A DNA stretch of 64,000 nucleotides from Kaistia adipata DSM 17808 (GTDB lineage Bacteria > Pseudomonadota > Alphaproteobacteria > Rhizobiales > Kaistiaceae), in assembly GCF_000423225.1 (NCBI RefSeq), contig NZ_AUHO01000010.1, positions 496,001 through 560,000 on the forward strand, written 5' to 3'. A model generated the notes under the pieces. The model made no database searches. It was given only the letters and a program-made list of their open reading frames with translations, and was not told where the DNA came from. Below, piece by piece: positions 9,805 through 18,289 of the stretch; positions within the stretch are counted from its first letter, which is position 1; each line of letters opens with the position of its first letter. Made by a program: the position numbers and the translations under genes.

Positions 9805-10739
9805 CACGTGCCCTCCGGATTGCGCAGCAGGCGGAGCTGGATCAGGCTCAGCGTGACGAGGATGACCAGCAGCACCATGGAGAGCGCGGCGCCGTAGCCG
9901 AGCTTGAAGGACACGAAGGACTGGTTGAAGATCCAGTAGACCGCCGTGATCGTGGAGTTGCGCGGGCCGCCGCGCAGCAGGATGTAGAACTGGTCGAAGG
10001 CGAGGATCGAGCCGGCGACCGAGAGGATCAGCGCCAGCGCCAGCGTGCGGCGCATCAAGGGCAGCGTGATCTGGCGGAAGCGCTGCCAGGCATTGGCGCC
10101 GTCGATCTTGGCAGCCTCCTGCAACTCGGTCGGGATCGACTGTAGCCCGGTCATCAGGATGATCATGGTGAAGCCCGCCACCTTCCAGACCACCATGACG
10201 ATGATCGACCAGAAGGCGGGGTTGAAGGTCGCGAGCAGGTTGAACTTCTTCTCCGTCAGGCCGAGCTGCTGCGCCGCCGGGCTGAACAGGCCGCTGTCGA
10301 CATTGAGCAGCCAGGCCCAGAGCAGGCTCGCCGAGGCGAAGCCGACCACGACCGGCATGAAGAAGGCGGTGCGGTAGACGCCGGTCATCGGCCGCGGCTT
10401 CTCGACGAACAGCGCCAGCGGGAAGGCGACCGCGAAGATCGCGATGGTGACGATCACCGTGTAGTAGAGCGTGAACTTCAGGGCGTTCCAGAAACGGACG
10501 TCCTTGGTGATGGCGATGTAGTTGTCGAGGCCGATGAAGCGGTGCTGACCCATCAGCGGCCAGTTGTGCAGCGACATCCAGACCGTCATGCCGAGCGGGA
10601 TCACGAAGAACACCGTCACCAGGACGATGGCCGGGGCGATGTAGAGGAGGCCGACCCAATGGCCGCGGTCGATCTTCGACCGTCGTCTGGCGGGCGCGGC
10701 GGGCGTGACGACGCCCGCTTTGGCCGTGATCGATGACAT
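9804..10739 (-). CDS. Carbohydrate ABC transporter permease, MalF type
   Basis: The partner permease of the same CUT1 importer. From the ATG at 10739 the product is 311 residues (MSSITAKAGVVTPAAPARRR), with a cytoplasmic basic N-terminus, six spans and an EAA loop (ELQEAAKIDGANAWQRFRQITLP). This start is preferred over the ATG 15 bases upstream because GAGGG lies six bases before it. It follows the binding-protein gene by 66 bases and overlaps the next permease by one base. Role in uptake of the GH127 substrate is inferred from the operon. Confidence 0.93.
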   Translation of the reverse strand: MSSITAKAGVVTPAAPARRRSKIDRGHWVGLLYIAPAIVLVTVFFVIPLGMTVWMSLHNWPLMGQHRFIGLDNYIAITKDVRFWNALKFTLYYTVIVTIAIFAVAFPLALFVEKPRPMTGVYRTAFFMPVVVGFASASLLWAWLLNVDSGLFSPAAQQLGLTEKKFNLLATFNPAFWSIIVMVVWKVAGFTMIILMTGLQSIPTELQEAAKIDGANAWQRFRQITLPLMRRTLALALILSVAGSILAFDQFYILLRGGPRNSTITAVYWIFNQSFVSFKLGYGAALSMVLLVILVTLSLIQLRLLRNPEGT

Positions 10740-10805
10740 GGCGTTCCCTCGCATGCGATGCGGTATGAGGGCGGGGGCGCTGGGCCCCCGCCGACCGAAG
10801 CGGCC

Positions 10806-12053
10806 TTATTGGCCGGTGCCCGCGTCGATGATCGACTGCATCGTCTCCTGCGCGTTGGCGATCGCGCCGTCGACGTCGTCGCCGTAGAACGCCTCGGAGA
10901 CCAGCTGCGCCCAGGGGCCATTGGCCGAGTTGATGATGTCGTTGAACACCACCGAATAGGGCGTCCGGCCCTTGGCCATTGCCTCGGCCGCGATCTGGTA
11001 GCGCGGATCGAGATCCTTCAGCGCTTCCTTGGCGATGTCGCCGCGGACCGGCAGGCTACCGCGGCTGGCGAGCAGCGTCTGGCCCTCGAGCGAATAGGCG
11101 AAGTCGAGGAACTCCTTCAGCACGGCGAGCTTCGGCGTACCCTTGGTGACGACGAAATTGTCGCCGCCGGCGAAGGACGACCAGCCGCCATCCTTGCCCG
11201 GCAGGAAGGTGACGCCGTAGTCGATGTCCTTGTACTGGGTGTTAAGCGCGCCGATGGCGAAGGCGCCGGACGGGGCGATGCCGATCTTGCCGCCGGCGAA
11301 GGCGGCGAAGAAGTTGGCGCCGCTGTCGGTCTGCGCGCCCTCGGGCACGAGGCCCTTGGCGACCATGTCGCGATAGAAGTCGATCGCCTCGCGCAGCTTC
11401 GGATCGTTCAGCGTCGCCTTGGTGCCGTCCTCGGAGAGGACGTTGCCGCCCGACGCCCAGACCAGCGGCGTGAAGGTGAAGATGTTGCAGCCCGGGCAGG
11501 CGCCCGAGAAGTAGAAGCCCCTGATGTCGCCGCCGAGCGCGTTGACCTTCTCGGCCGCCGCCTCGATCTCGGCCCAGTTGGTCGGCCCCTTCTCGGGGTC
11601 GAGGCCGGCTTCCTTGAACAGCTTCTTGTTCCAGATCAGCACGGAGCTGTCGGCGGAGAAGGGCAGGCCGTAGATCCGGTCCTTGTAGGTGCCGGTGGTG
11701 ACATGCGCCGGTGACAGATCCTTGAAGTAGGGCAGCGACTTGGCCCAGTCGGTGATGTCCTCGAGCTGGCCGGCGGCCGCGAAGGCGGGCGTGTAGATCA
11801 GGTCGAGCGACAGGCCGTCCGGCGCCGAGCCGCCGGCGGCGGAGGTCGCGTATTTCTGCACCAGCTCGGCGTTGGGGATGATGTCGAGCTTGATCTGGTT
11901 CTCGTGGCTCTTGTTGAAGGCTTCCACGATCTGCGGCATGAAGTTCGAGCCGTCGGCCCGGACCCAGATATTGGCGGTTTCGGCCGCGGAGGCGAGCGTC
12001 GTCATCGACACGAGCGCCGCCGTCGCGGCCAGAAGGCTAGTCAGCTTCTTCAT
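10806..12053 (-). CDS. Extracellular sugar-binding protein of ABC transporter (family 1)
   Basis: The 415-residue protein carries a Sec signal peptide (MKKLTSLLAATAALVSMTTLASA) and the fold of CUT1 binding proteins: ANIWVRADGSNFMPQIVEAF at the start, then YGLPFSADSSVLIWNKKLFKEAG, the common hinge segment, and repeated aromatic residues for sugar stacking. It delivers the ligand to the two permeases downstream. GGAGG precedes the ATG at 12053. It lies 58 bases after the LacI gene. The ligand is probably an arabinofuranose-containing oligosaccharide, judged only from the GH127 partner. A short CPGC motif (SGACPGCNIF) is unusual for the family and may form a disulfide. Confidence 0.92.
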   Translation of the reverse strand: MKKLTSLLAATAALVSMTTLASAAETANIWVRADGSNFMPQIVEAFNKSHENQIKLDIIPNAELVQKYATSAAGGSAPDGLSLDLIYTPAFAAAGQLEDITDWAKSLPYFKDLSPAHVTTGTYKDRIYGLPFSADSSVLIWNKKLFKEAGLDPEKGPTNWAEIEAAAEKVNALGGDIRGFYFSGACPGCNIFTFTPLVWASGGNVLSEDGTKATLNDPKLREAIDFYRDMVAKGLVPEGAQTDSGANFFAAFAGGKIGIAPSGAFAIGALNTQYKDIDYGVTFLPGKDGGWSSFAGGDNFVVTKGTPKLAVLKEFLDFAYSLEGQTLLASRGSLPVRGDIAKEALKDLDPRYQIAAEAMAKGRTPYSVVFNDIINSANGPWAQLVSEAFYGDDVDGAIANAQETMQSIIDAGTGQ

Positions 12054-12111
12054 GGTCTTCCTCCCTGCTTGTCCCCGATCCAGGCTCCTCCCGGGACCGT
12101 GACAGGTGGTC

Positions 12112-13164
12112 CTAGTCGCCCGGCGGACGACCGCATGACTGACGCACCACCAGGCGGCACGGCAGTTTCCGTATGCCCGGCTCGACGGGCTTGCCGTCGA
12201 CGAGCGAAAGCAGCGTCAGCCCGGCCTCGCGGCCGAGCGCGGTCAGGTTCATGTCGACGGTGGTGAGGGGCGGGCGCGTGGCGGCGGCGACGATCTCCCA
12301 ATTGTCGAAGCCGATGACGCCGACATCCTCCGGCACCCGCAGGCCGCGCTCGCGCAGCCCGTCGACGACGCCGCGGGCGATCTGGTCGTTACCGCAGAAG
12401 ACGGCGTCCGGCGCTTCCTCCGCGTCGTCGTCGAACAATCGTGCCACGGCCTCGTGGCCCCAGGCCTCCGACCACGCGCCGGTCAGGACGCGCGCCCCGG
12501 CGAGGCCGTGTTCGGCCAGGACGGCGCGATAGGCGCCGGCGCGCTGGTGCACGACCGCGAAGGTCTCGGGCCCGGTGACGTGGACGATGCGGCGCCGGCC
12601 GAGCGCGATCAGGTGCTCGACGGCGAGGCGCGCGCCGCCCTCGTCGTCGGAAACGAAGGCGATCGAGTTCGGGTCGGGCTCGGTGAAGGCGTAGATGACG
12701 GGAATGCCGAGATCGGCGAGATCGACCGGCAGGTGGCGGTCGAGCCGCTTGCCGGAGGCGATGATGCCGTCGACGCGCTTCTCCAGCATGGCGTCGACAT
12801 GCAGCTGGCCGAGGCGCGGGTCGTCCTCGACATTGCACAGGAAGACGGAGACGCCGTTGTCGAGCAGGGCCTCGGAGACACCGGCCATCACCGGCAGCGA
12901 GAAGCGGCCATAGGTGTCGTTGGTGAGCAGGCCGACGGTGAAGCTGCGCTGGCGCAGCAGGCTCTGCGCCAGGCTGTTCGGCCGGAAGCCGAGCTCGCGG
13001 GCGATGGCGCGGACGCGGGTGCGGGTCTCCTGCGTCATGCGGCCCTGGTCGTTCAGCGCCTTGGAGGCGGTGGCGACGCTGACGCCGGCGGCCACGGCGA
13101 CGTCACGCAGCGTCACCGGCCGCTTGCGGGCGGTCTGGATCGGTCGGTCGCTGGCGTCGGTCAT
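12112..13164 (-). CDS. LacI-family transcriptional regulator
   Basis: The protein has an N-terminal LacI helix-turn-helix (TLRDVAVAAGVSVATASKAL, then the hinge region RAIARELGFRPNSLAQSL) and a periplasmic-binding-protein-like effector domain ending in RLVVRQSC. With the start at 13164 it is 350 residues, a normal length; GAGGAA lies seven bases before that ATG. A longer reading from 13224 would overlap an operator and is not favoured. It is the first gene of the operon for the binding protein, two permeases and the GH127 enzyme, and two 18-base palindromes sit 42 and 109 bases upstream, so autoregulated repression relieved by the imported sugar is the likely mode. Confidence 0.93.
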   Translation of the reverse strand: MTDASDRPIQTARKRPVTLRDVAVAAGVSVATASKALNDQGRMTQETRTRVRAIARELGFRPNSLAQSLLRQRSFTVGLLTNDTYGRFSLPVMAGVSEALLDNGVSVFLCNVEDDPRLGQLHVDAMLEKRVDGIIASGKRLDRHLPVDLADLGIPVIYAFTEPDPNSIAFVSDDEGGARLAVEHLIALGRRRIVHVTGPETFAVVHQRAGAYRAVLAEHGLAGARVLTGAWSEAWGHEAVARLFDDDAEEAPDAVFCGNDQIARGVVDGLRERGLRVPEDVGVIGFDNWEIVAAATRPPLTTVDMNLTALGREAGLTLLSLVDGKPVEPGIRKLPCRLVVRQSCGRPPGD

Positions 13165-13205
13165 GCGTGGCTTCCTCGCAGTGCCGGCCGTTTGGACGGC
13201 CGATC

Positions 13206-13223
13206 TGAGAAAAGGTTTTCTCA
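13206..13223. promoter_or_regulatory. Probable LacI-family operator, proximal
   Basis: TGAGAAAAGGTTTTCTCA is an inverted repeat with eight paired bases on each side of a GG centre. It lies 42 bases upstream of the regulator start. It has the even-length, centre-symmetric form usual for LacI-family sites and matches the second site at 13273 in 17 of 18 positions. Confidence 0.75.
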
Positions 13224-13272
13224 ATCCTCGAACAAAAAGGGCGGAAGGAACGGACCTACCGCCCGGCGGAGC

Positions 13273-13290
13273 TGAGAAAAGCTTTTCTCA
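13273..13290. promoter_or_regulatory. Probable LacI-family operator, distal
   Basis: TGAGAAAAGCTTTTCTCA is a perfect 18-base palindrome (20 bases if the flanking C and G are counted). Its centre is 67 bases from that of the proximal site, between six and seven helical turns, which would allow one tetramer to hold both sites in a loop. Confidence 0.75.
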
Positions 13291-13359
13291 GGGGAGGCTA
13301 GCACAGCTGGATCGAGGCGCAAGCGGCTTGTGCCGGGCGTGGCGAAAAAATCTGCGCCG

Positions 13360-14103
13360 TCAGATCTGGAGCTGGGTCCAGGCGTCGGACGTCCAGCGGT
13401 AGAGGAACATGGAGAGTTCTGCGCCGAAGAACACGATGGCCGAGTTCCAGGCGATCGCGACCGCCGACAGCAGCCATCCGATCAGCACGACGAGGCCGTC
13501 GCGCTCGATCAGGCCGAAGGCGAAGGCGATAACGGCGAGCGCCGGCAGCTGGTTGCCGAGCGGGATCGGCAGCAGGATCATCACCGCGTGCACGAAGATC
13601 GGAACGGCGAGGACGACATGCGCCAGCCGGCCGGAAAGAAGGCGCAGGCGCGGCCTCAGCATCCATTCGACGCGGCGGAACCACGGCGCCACCCACAGGC
13701 CGCCGGTGACGACGGGACCACGCGGCAGGCTGCGTTCCCGCAGCCAGCGCGGCAGCAGCAGCCGGTCCGCCCCGGTCAGGATCTGCAGGGCGAGGATGGC
13801 GAGCGCCGTGCCGAAGACGACACCGGTCGGCAGGCCCGGCACGGGAATGAAGGAGGGCAGCGCCAGCATCAGTACAGTCAGGCCGATGCCGGCTTCGCCC
13901 ATCGCGTCCACCGTGTCGCCGAGCTTCACCCGCTCGCCCGTCAGCAGCGCATCCAGATTGGCCAGGATGTCCGATGCCGAACGCGCGCGCGGAGAATGGG
14001 CCGTTTCGGCATCGGGTGGGGCGTCATGGGGCAAGCGTCGGTCCTCGCGCGGCATATTGCGTCCCATATGGGATGCGTTGCCCGGCCTGCCAGCCGCGAT
14101 CAT
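13360..14103 (-). CDS. ExoD-family exopolysaccharide synthesis protein
   Basis: The 247-residue product is an integral membrane protein with four or five spans after a 40-residue polar N-terminus. The signature GEAGIGLTVLMLALPSFIPV followed by PGLPTGVVFGTALAILALQ and the later IPLGNQLPALAVIAFAFGLIERDG matches ExoD, first found in Sinorhizobium as needed for exopolysaccharide and alkali tolerance; its biochemical role is unknown. The start is uncertain: ATG 14103 has AGGGCGG upstream, while ATGs at 14067 and 14055 give shorter forms. It is divergent from the MscS gene. Confidence 0.85.
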   Translation of the reverse strand: MIAAGRPGNASHMGRNMPREDRRLPHDAPPDAETAHSPRARSASDILANLDALLTGERVKLGDTVDAMGEAGIGLTVLMLALPSFIPVPGLPTGVVFGTALAILALQILTGADRLLLPRWLRERSLPRGPVVTGGLWVAPWFRRVEWMLRPRLRLLSGRLAHVVLAVPIFVHAVMILLPIPLGNQLPALAVIAFAFGLIERDGLVVLIGWLLSAVAIAWNSAIVFFGAELSMFLYRWTSDAWTQLQI

Positions 14104-14248
14104 TCGTCCGCCCTGTCATGGAGCGGCGGTCCGGCCTCGCTGCCGCGACGACAAAATTGGCCCGGAACTCCCTATTCTCGTCATCATTCATACTATAGCT
14201 GCAAGGTGCGATCCTCCCGGTAATGCGTCTGCCCAGCAGGAGATCTTC

Positions 14249-16615
14249 TTGTTTCACAAGTCCGCCCCCAACCGCCGTCGGGCTTCGCAGCCATGGCTGC
14301 GTCAAGGCCTTGGTGCGCTCCTGGTCGGTTTCATCTTCCTGGCTGTCATGGTGGGGGGGGCGGCTGCGCAGCTGGAGGATCCGCAGAAGCAGATCGACGT
14401 CTGGAATCTGGCGCTGGAAAAGATCGATGTCGCGATCGAGCAGGAAGGCACCACCGACGCGGACTTCAAGAACCTGAAGCAGCAGACGACCGAGATCATT
14501 GCCGCGGCGAATGTCATGGCCGAGGCGCTGACGCCGAAGGTGGCGGCGGCGACGACCCAGGTCGAACAGCTGAAGCCGACGGCGACCGATGCGCCGGAAT
14601 CCGAGGCTGCCAAGCAGACCCGGGAGCAGGCCCAGCAGGAACTCGCCGATCTCGCCGGTTTCCAGAAGCAGGCCCTGGCCGTCGCAAGCCATGGCTCCTA
14701 TGCGCTGTCGCAGATCAGCGAACGCCGGCGTACCCGCTTCACCGCGGCCCTGCTCGAGCGCAACACCAGCCTGATCGATCCCAGCCTCTGGGGCGACGCG
14801 GCGGGCGACGTGCCCGCGATCGCCAGCCGGACCGGCTCGGTCATCAGCGAATGGGCGAGCGTCGTCGGGAAGCAGGCCAATCGCTCCGTGGTGGCGATCT
14901 TCGTCGCCCTGCTCGCCGCCATCATCGTGGTGCTGGTGCCGGGGCGCCGCTTCCTGCTCTCCAAGCTGCGCCGGCCCGGCCTCGATCTCCAACCCAACAC
15001 GCGCTCGAAGATCGTCTCGGCGGCGGCGATCGTCGCGGTGAATGTCTTCCTGCCGCTGGTCGTGCTGACCGGCGGGCACTCCATCCTGAAGGCGCTCGAC
15101 CTGATGCCGTACCGGATCAGCCTGCTCTGGCTGGGTGCGACGGCGGCGGTCGTGTTCTTCTCGCTCGCCTTCGGCGTGGCGCGCGCGCTGCTCGCGCCGA
15201 CGCGCGCCGCCTGGCGACTGATCTCGCTCGAAGACGCCGTCGCCACCCGCGCCTTCCGGCTGGCCGTGGCGATCGCCGCGCTGCAGGCGCTGGTCGTCGT
15301 GCACCAGAGCGTCGCGAAGGTGACGCTGGCCTCGCTGCCCTTCGTGATCGCGCTCGACGGCGCGGCGTCGATCGTCATCGCCGGCCTCGTGATCGCCATG
15401 GTTCGTGTGCTGACGCGGCGCCCCGATCCGTCGGAGGAGGAGCCCGACGATACCGACGCCGAGGAGTACGGCCTCGGCCGCCTCGCGCTGATGGCGGCCG
15501 GACTGGCCGCCGGCATCGCCATCCTGGCCTGCCTGATGGGCTATGTCGCGCTCGGGCGCTTCATCACCACGCAGATCGTCTGGATCACGGCGGTCCTGGC
15601 GCTGCTCTATCTGCTGCTGAAGCTCACCGACGAGCTGACGGCCGCATCGTTCAATCGCGACGGCTTGGTCGGCAGCCGGCTGATTTCGTCCGTCGGCTTC
15701 GCGCCGCGTTCCGTGACCCAGGTCGGCGTGCTGACCAATGGCGCCATCCATCTGGTGCTGATCGGCCTCGCCTTCCTCGCCATCGTGGCGCAGTGGGGCG
15801 TCGATTCCTCCGGCTTGTTCGGGACGATCCAGCAGCTGTTCCTCGGCTTCAAGATCGGCTCGCTCACCATCTCGCTGTCGACGCTCTTGACCGGCGTCGC
15901 GGTGTTCCTGATCGGTCTCCTGATCACGCGCAGCCTGCAGAACTGGCTCGACACGCGCTTCCTGCCGACGACGCGACTCGATTCCGGACTGCGCAACTCG
16001 ATCCGCACTTCCTTCGGCTATGTCGGCATGATCATCGCGGCGACGCTGGCCTTCGGCTATGCCGGCCTCGACCTCTCCAACATCGCCATCGTCGCCGGCG
16101 CGCTCTCCGTCGGTATCGGTCTCGGCCTGCAGGCGATCGTGAACAATTTCGTCTCCGGCCTGATCCTTTTGGCCGAGCGGCCGATCCGGGCCGGCGACTG
16201 GATCACGGTAGGCGCCGAGGAGGGCACGGTGAAGCGCATCAATGTGCGCGCGACCGAGATCGAGACCTTCGACCGCGCCACGGTCATCGTGCCGAACTCG
16301 AGCCTGATCACCGGCATCGTCAAGAACATGGTGCTGCGCGACCGATCGGGCCGCATCACCGTGCCAGTGACGGTCAGCAAGCTCGCCGACGCCGAGCAGG
16401 TGAAGGCCATCCTGATCGAGTGCGCCAAGGCGCACACCCTCGTCCTGCGCTATCCGGAGCCGGTCGTGCTGTTCCTGAATTTCGGCGAGAAGGCGCTCGA
16501 TTTCGAGCTGCGCTGCTATCTCGCCGACATCTCCGGCGGCGGGACGGTCAAGTCCGACCTTCGTTTTGCCATCCTGAGCCGGCTGAAGGAGGCGGAAATC
16601 GCCTTGCCCGGCTGA
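14249..16615 (+). CDS. Large MscS-family mechanosensitive channel with DUF3772-type N-terminal domain
   Basis: The 788-residue product belongs to the large MscS homologues (MscK/YbdG-like with an extended periplasmic part). A signal sequence (LGALLVGFIFLAVMVGGAAAQ) is followed by a helical, coiled-coil-prone region of about 180 residues resembling DUF3772, then a series of membrane spans from about residue 210, and the MscS core near residues 600-780: pore helix ALSVGIGLGLQAIVNNFVSG, beta domain LLAERPIRAGDWITVGAEEG, and TVIVPNSSLITGIVKN. The start is a TTG at 14249, chosen because AGGAG lies six bases upstream and an N-terminal signal results; upstream ATGs in frame have no ribosome site. 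It should release osmolytes on hypo-osmotic shock. Confidence 0.9.
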   Translation: MFHKSAPNRRRASQPWLRQGLGALLVGFIFLAVMVGGAAAQLEDPQKQIDVWNLALEKIDVAIEQEGTTDADFKNLKQQTTEIIAAANVMAEALTPKVAAATTQVEQLKPTATDAPESEAAKQTREQAQQELADLAGFQKQALAVASHGSYALSQISERRRTRFTAALLERNTSLIDPSLWGDAAGDVPAIASRTGSVISEWASVVGKQANRSVVAIFVALLAAIIVVLVPGRRFLLSKLRRPGLDLQPNTRSKIVSAAAIVAVNVFLPLVVLTGGHSILKALDLMPYRISLLWLGATAAVVFFSLAFGVARALLAPTRAAWRLISLEDAVATRAFRLAVAIAALQALVVVHQSVAKVTLASLPFVIALDGAASIVIAGLVIAMVRVLTRRPDPSEEEPDDTDAEEYGLGRLALMAAGLAAGIAILACLMGYVALGRFITTQIVWITAVLALLYLLLKLTDELTAASFNRDGLVGSRLISSVGFAPRSVTQVGVLTNGAIHLVLIGLAFLAIVAQWGVDSSGLFGTIQQLFLGFKIGSLTISLSTLLTGVAVFLIGLLITRSLQNWLDTRFLPTTRLDSGLRNSIRTSFGYVGMIIAATLAFGYAGLDLSNIAIVAGALSVGIGLGLQAIVNNFVSGLILLAERPIRAGDWITVGAEEGTVKRINVRATEIETFDRATVIVPNSSLITGIVKNMVLRDRSGRITVPVTVSKLADAEQVKAILIECAKAHTLVLRYPEPVVLFLNFGEKALDFELRCYLADISGGGTVKSDLRFAILSRLKEAEIALPG

Positions 16616-16689
16616 CGCAGCGTTCGCAGTTCGTTTGCCATTTTCGTCTATGTCCTTCGTCGACGTTTCCTGACCCCCGAGGCCGTTCC

Positions 16690-17295
16690 ATGATCACCTT
16701 CTCCCGGCGCATGCCCATGCTCCTTTCGGTGCTCGCCGCCGCCGCCGTGCTGGCCGGCTGCTCCGAGACCGTCGACACGCCGAAATCGCCCGTCTTCTAC
16801 GACCGGATCGATGCCGCCGGCGCGACCGTCGATCCGCAGGCGGCGGCGAACCTGATTTCGGGTTATCGCGCCAATAAGGGCCTCGGCCCGGTCACCGTCG
16901 ACCCGCTGCTGAACAAGATGGCGGCGGAGCAGGCCCGCGCCATGGCCAGGGCCGACAAGGTCAATCACGACGTCGGCGGCAGCTTCAAGCGTCGCCTCGC
17001 CGCGTCCGGTTTCGATGCGGGCCTGGCGGCGGAGAATGTCGGCGCCGGCTACCGCACGCTGGCGGAAGCCTTCTCCGGCTGGCGCGATTCCAAGCATCAC
17101 AACGCCAACATGCTGAAGCCCGGCGTCACCCGGATCGGCATCGGCACGGCCTATGCGCCGAACAGCAAGTACAAGGTCTACTGGTCGCTGGTGCTGGCCA
17201 AGCCCTATGAGCGCCCACCGGTGGCCGGCGCCCAGCCGCTGCCGGCCGACGGCAGCACGGTCGTTTCGTTCGGTGGCGCCGTCGCCAACCGCTAG
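16690..17295 (+). CDS. CAP-domain (SCP/PR-1) lipoprotein
   Basis: The 201-residue product starts with a lipoprotein signal (MLLSVLAAAAVLAGC) and has a CAP domain: NLISGYRANKGLGPVTVDPLLNKMAAEQA, then NHDVGG (metal-type His), AAENVGAGY and FSGWRDSKHHNANML, with the conserved His and Glu residues of the CAP cavity. Bacterial CAP proteins are secreted or envelope-bound and of unclear activity. It follows the MscS gene by 74 bases on the same strand, but the gap holds no clear terminator or promoter, so cotranscription is possible. The start at 16690 is the only one preserving the signal peptide with few extra residues. Confidence 0.88.
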   Translation: MITFSRRMPMLLSVLAAAAVLAGCSETVDTPKSPVFYDRIDAAGATVDPQAAANLISGYRANKGLGPVTVDPLLNKMAAEQARAMARADKVNHDVGGSFKRRLAASGFDAGLAAENVGAGYRTLAEAFSGWRDSKHHNANMLKPGVTRIGIGTAYAPNSKYKVYWSLVLAKPYERPPVAGAQPLPADGSTVVSFGGAVANR

Positions 17296-17339
17296 CCAGC
17301 GAACGCAGCGGGTCGCGCGAGGATGCGCGACCCGGGCTG

Positions 17340-18233
17340 CTAGCCGGCCTCCCGGCCATCCGGCAGCAGCGGATCGAGCGCCCGCGCCGCGCGGGAGCGG
17401 TAGCGCTCCTTGTGCCAGATCATGCTGAAGGCGCGCGGCGTCATGGTGAAGGCGGCGCGCGCCAGCGTGCCGGCGGCGATGTGCGGCGCGGCGGCGCGCT
17501 CGGAGATGACGGTCGCATGGCCGCCCATCTCGACGGCGGCGCGCACGGATTCATTGCTCGGCAGTTCCAGGTCGACGGTCAGGATATCCGGCGCGATGCC
17601 GCGCGCGGCCAGCGCCGCCTCGAACACCGAGCGCGTGCCGGAACCGCGTTCCCGCAGGATCCAGCGCGTCGCGGCCAGTTCCTGGGCGCCGACGTCGCGC
17701 GATGCCGCCAGAGGGTGGCCCGGCGCGGTGACGATGATCAGCCGGTCCTCGCCGACCTGCCGGCTGGCCAGCATCGGGTCGTCGATCAGGCCCTCGATGA
17801 AACCGATCTCCGCCGCGCCGTCATGCACGGCCCGCCGCACCGTCTCCGTGTTGCCGGCTCCAAGGCGGACATGGACAAGCGGATGCTCGGCGCGGAAACG
17901 GATCAGCGCCGGCGGCAGCCAGTAGCTGGCGATGGTCTGGCTGGCCTCGATCGTCAGCGTGCCGCGCATCGTGCCGCCGAGCTCCGACAGCGCCAGTTCC
18001 GCCGCCTCGGCCCGGGCCAGCGTCGCCCGGGCCTCGTCGAGGAAGATCCGGCCCGCCTCGGTCAGTTCGATCCTTCGTCCGACGCGATCGAACAGGCGCG
18101 CGTCATAGCGGTTCTCGAGGACATGGATGGCCGAACTGACGGCGGATGGCGTCAAGTGCAGGGCTTCGGCGGCGCGGGTGAGGTGCTCGCGCTCGGCGAC
18201 GGCGACGAAAATCCGCAGTTGGTCGAGCGTCAT
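17340..18233 (-). CDS. LysR-family transcriptional regulator
   Basis: The 297-residue protein has the LysR helix-turn-helix (MTLDQLRIFVAVAEREHLTRAAEALHLTPSAVSSAI...LE) and a C-terminal effector-binding domain of normal length. It is divergent from a YeiH-family transporter gene with 56 bases between the starts; the same arrangement exists in E. coli (yeiE/yeiH), and YeiE has been linked to sulfite sensing. A short inverted repeat at 18245-18259 in the shared region is a likely binding site. An upstream extension to 18338 would run through the promoter region and is rejected. The inducer is not known from sequence. Confidence 0.9.
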   Translation of the reverse strand: MTLDQLRIFVAVAEREHLTRAAEALHLTPSAVSSAIHVLENRYDARLFDRVGRRIELTEAGRIFLDEARATLARAEAAELALSELGGTMRGTLTIEASQTIASYWLPPALIRFRAEHPLVHVRLGAGNTETVRRAVHDGAAEIGFIEGLIDDPMLASRQVGEDRLIIVTAPGHPLAASRDVGAQELAATRWILRERGSGTRSVFEAALAARGIAPDILTVDLELPSNESVRAAVEMGGHATVISERAAAPHIAAGTLARAAFTMTPRAFSMIWHKERYRSRAARALDPLLPDGREAG

Positions 18234-18244
18234 GGCGTCTATCG

Positions 18245-18259
18245 TTCGATTGGATCGAA
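18245..18259. promoter_or_regulatory. Probable LysR binding site between lysR and yeiH-like gene
   Basis: TTCGATTGGATCGAA is an inverted repeat with 6-base perfect arms and a 3-base centre, containing the T...A spacing typical of LysR sites. It lies 12 bases upstream of the LysR start and just ahead of a TAATAT sequence (18267-18272) that could be the -10 element of the divergent transporter gene. Confidence 0.5.
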
Positions 18260-18289
18260 TGAATGGTAATATATTTCGAGATGGATTGC

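Noticed and set aside
14024-16435. An 803-codon minus-strand frame rich in Asp, Glu, Arg and Gln
   Set aside because: Shadow of the MscS-family gene; no domain, no ribosome site, low-complexity composition.
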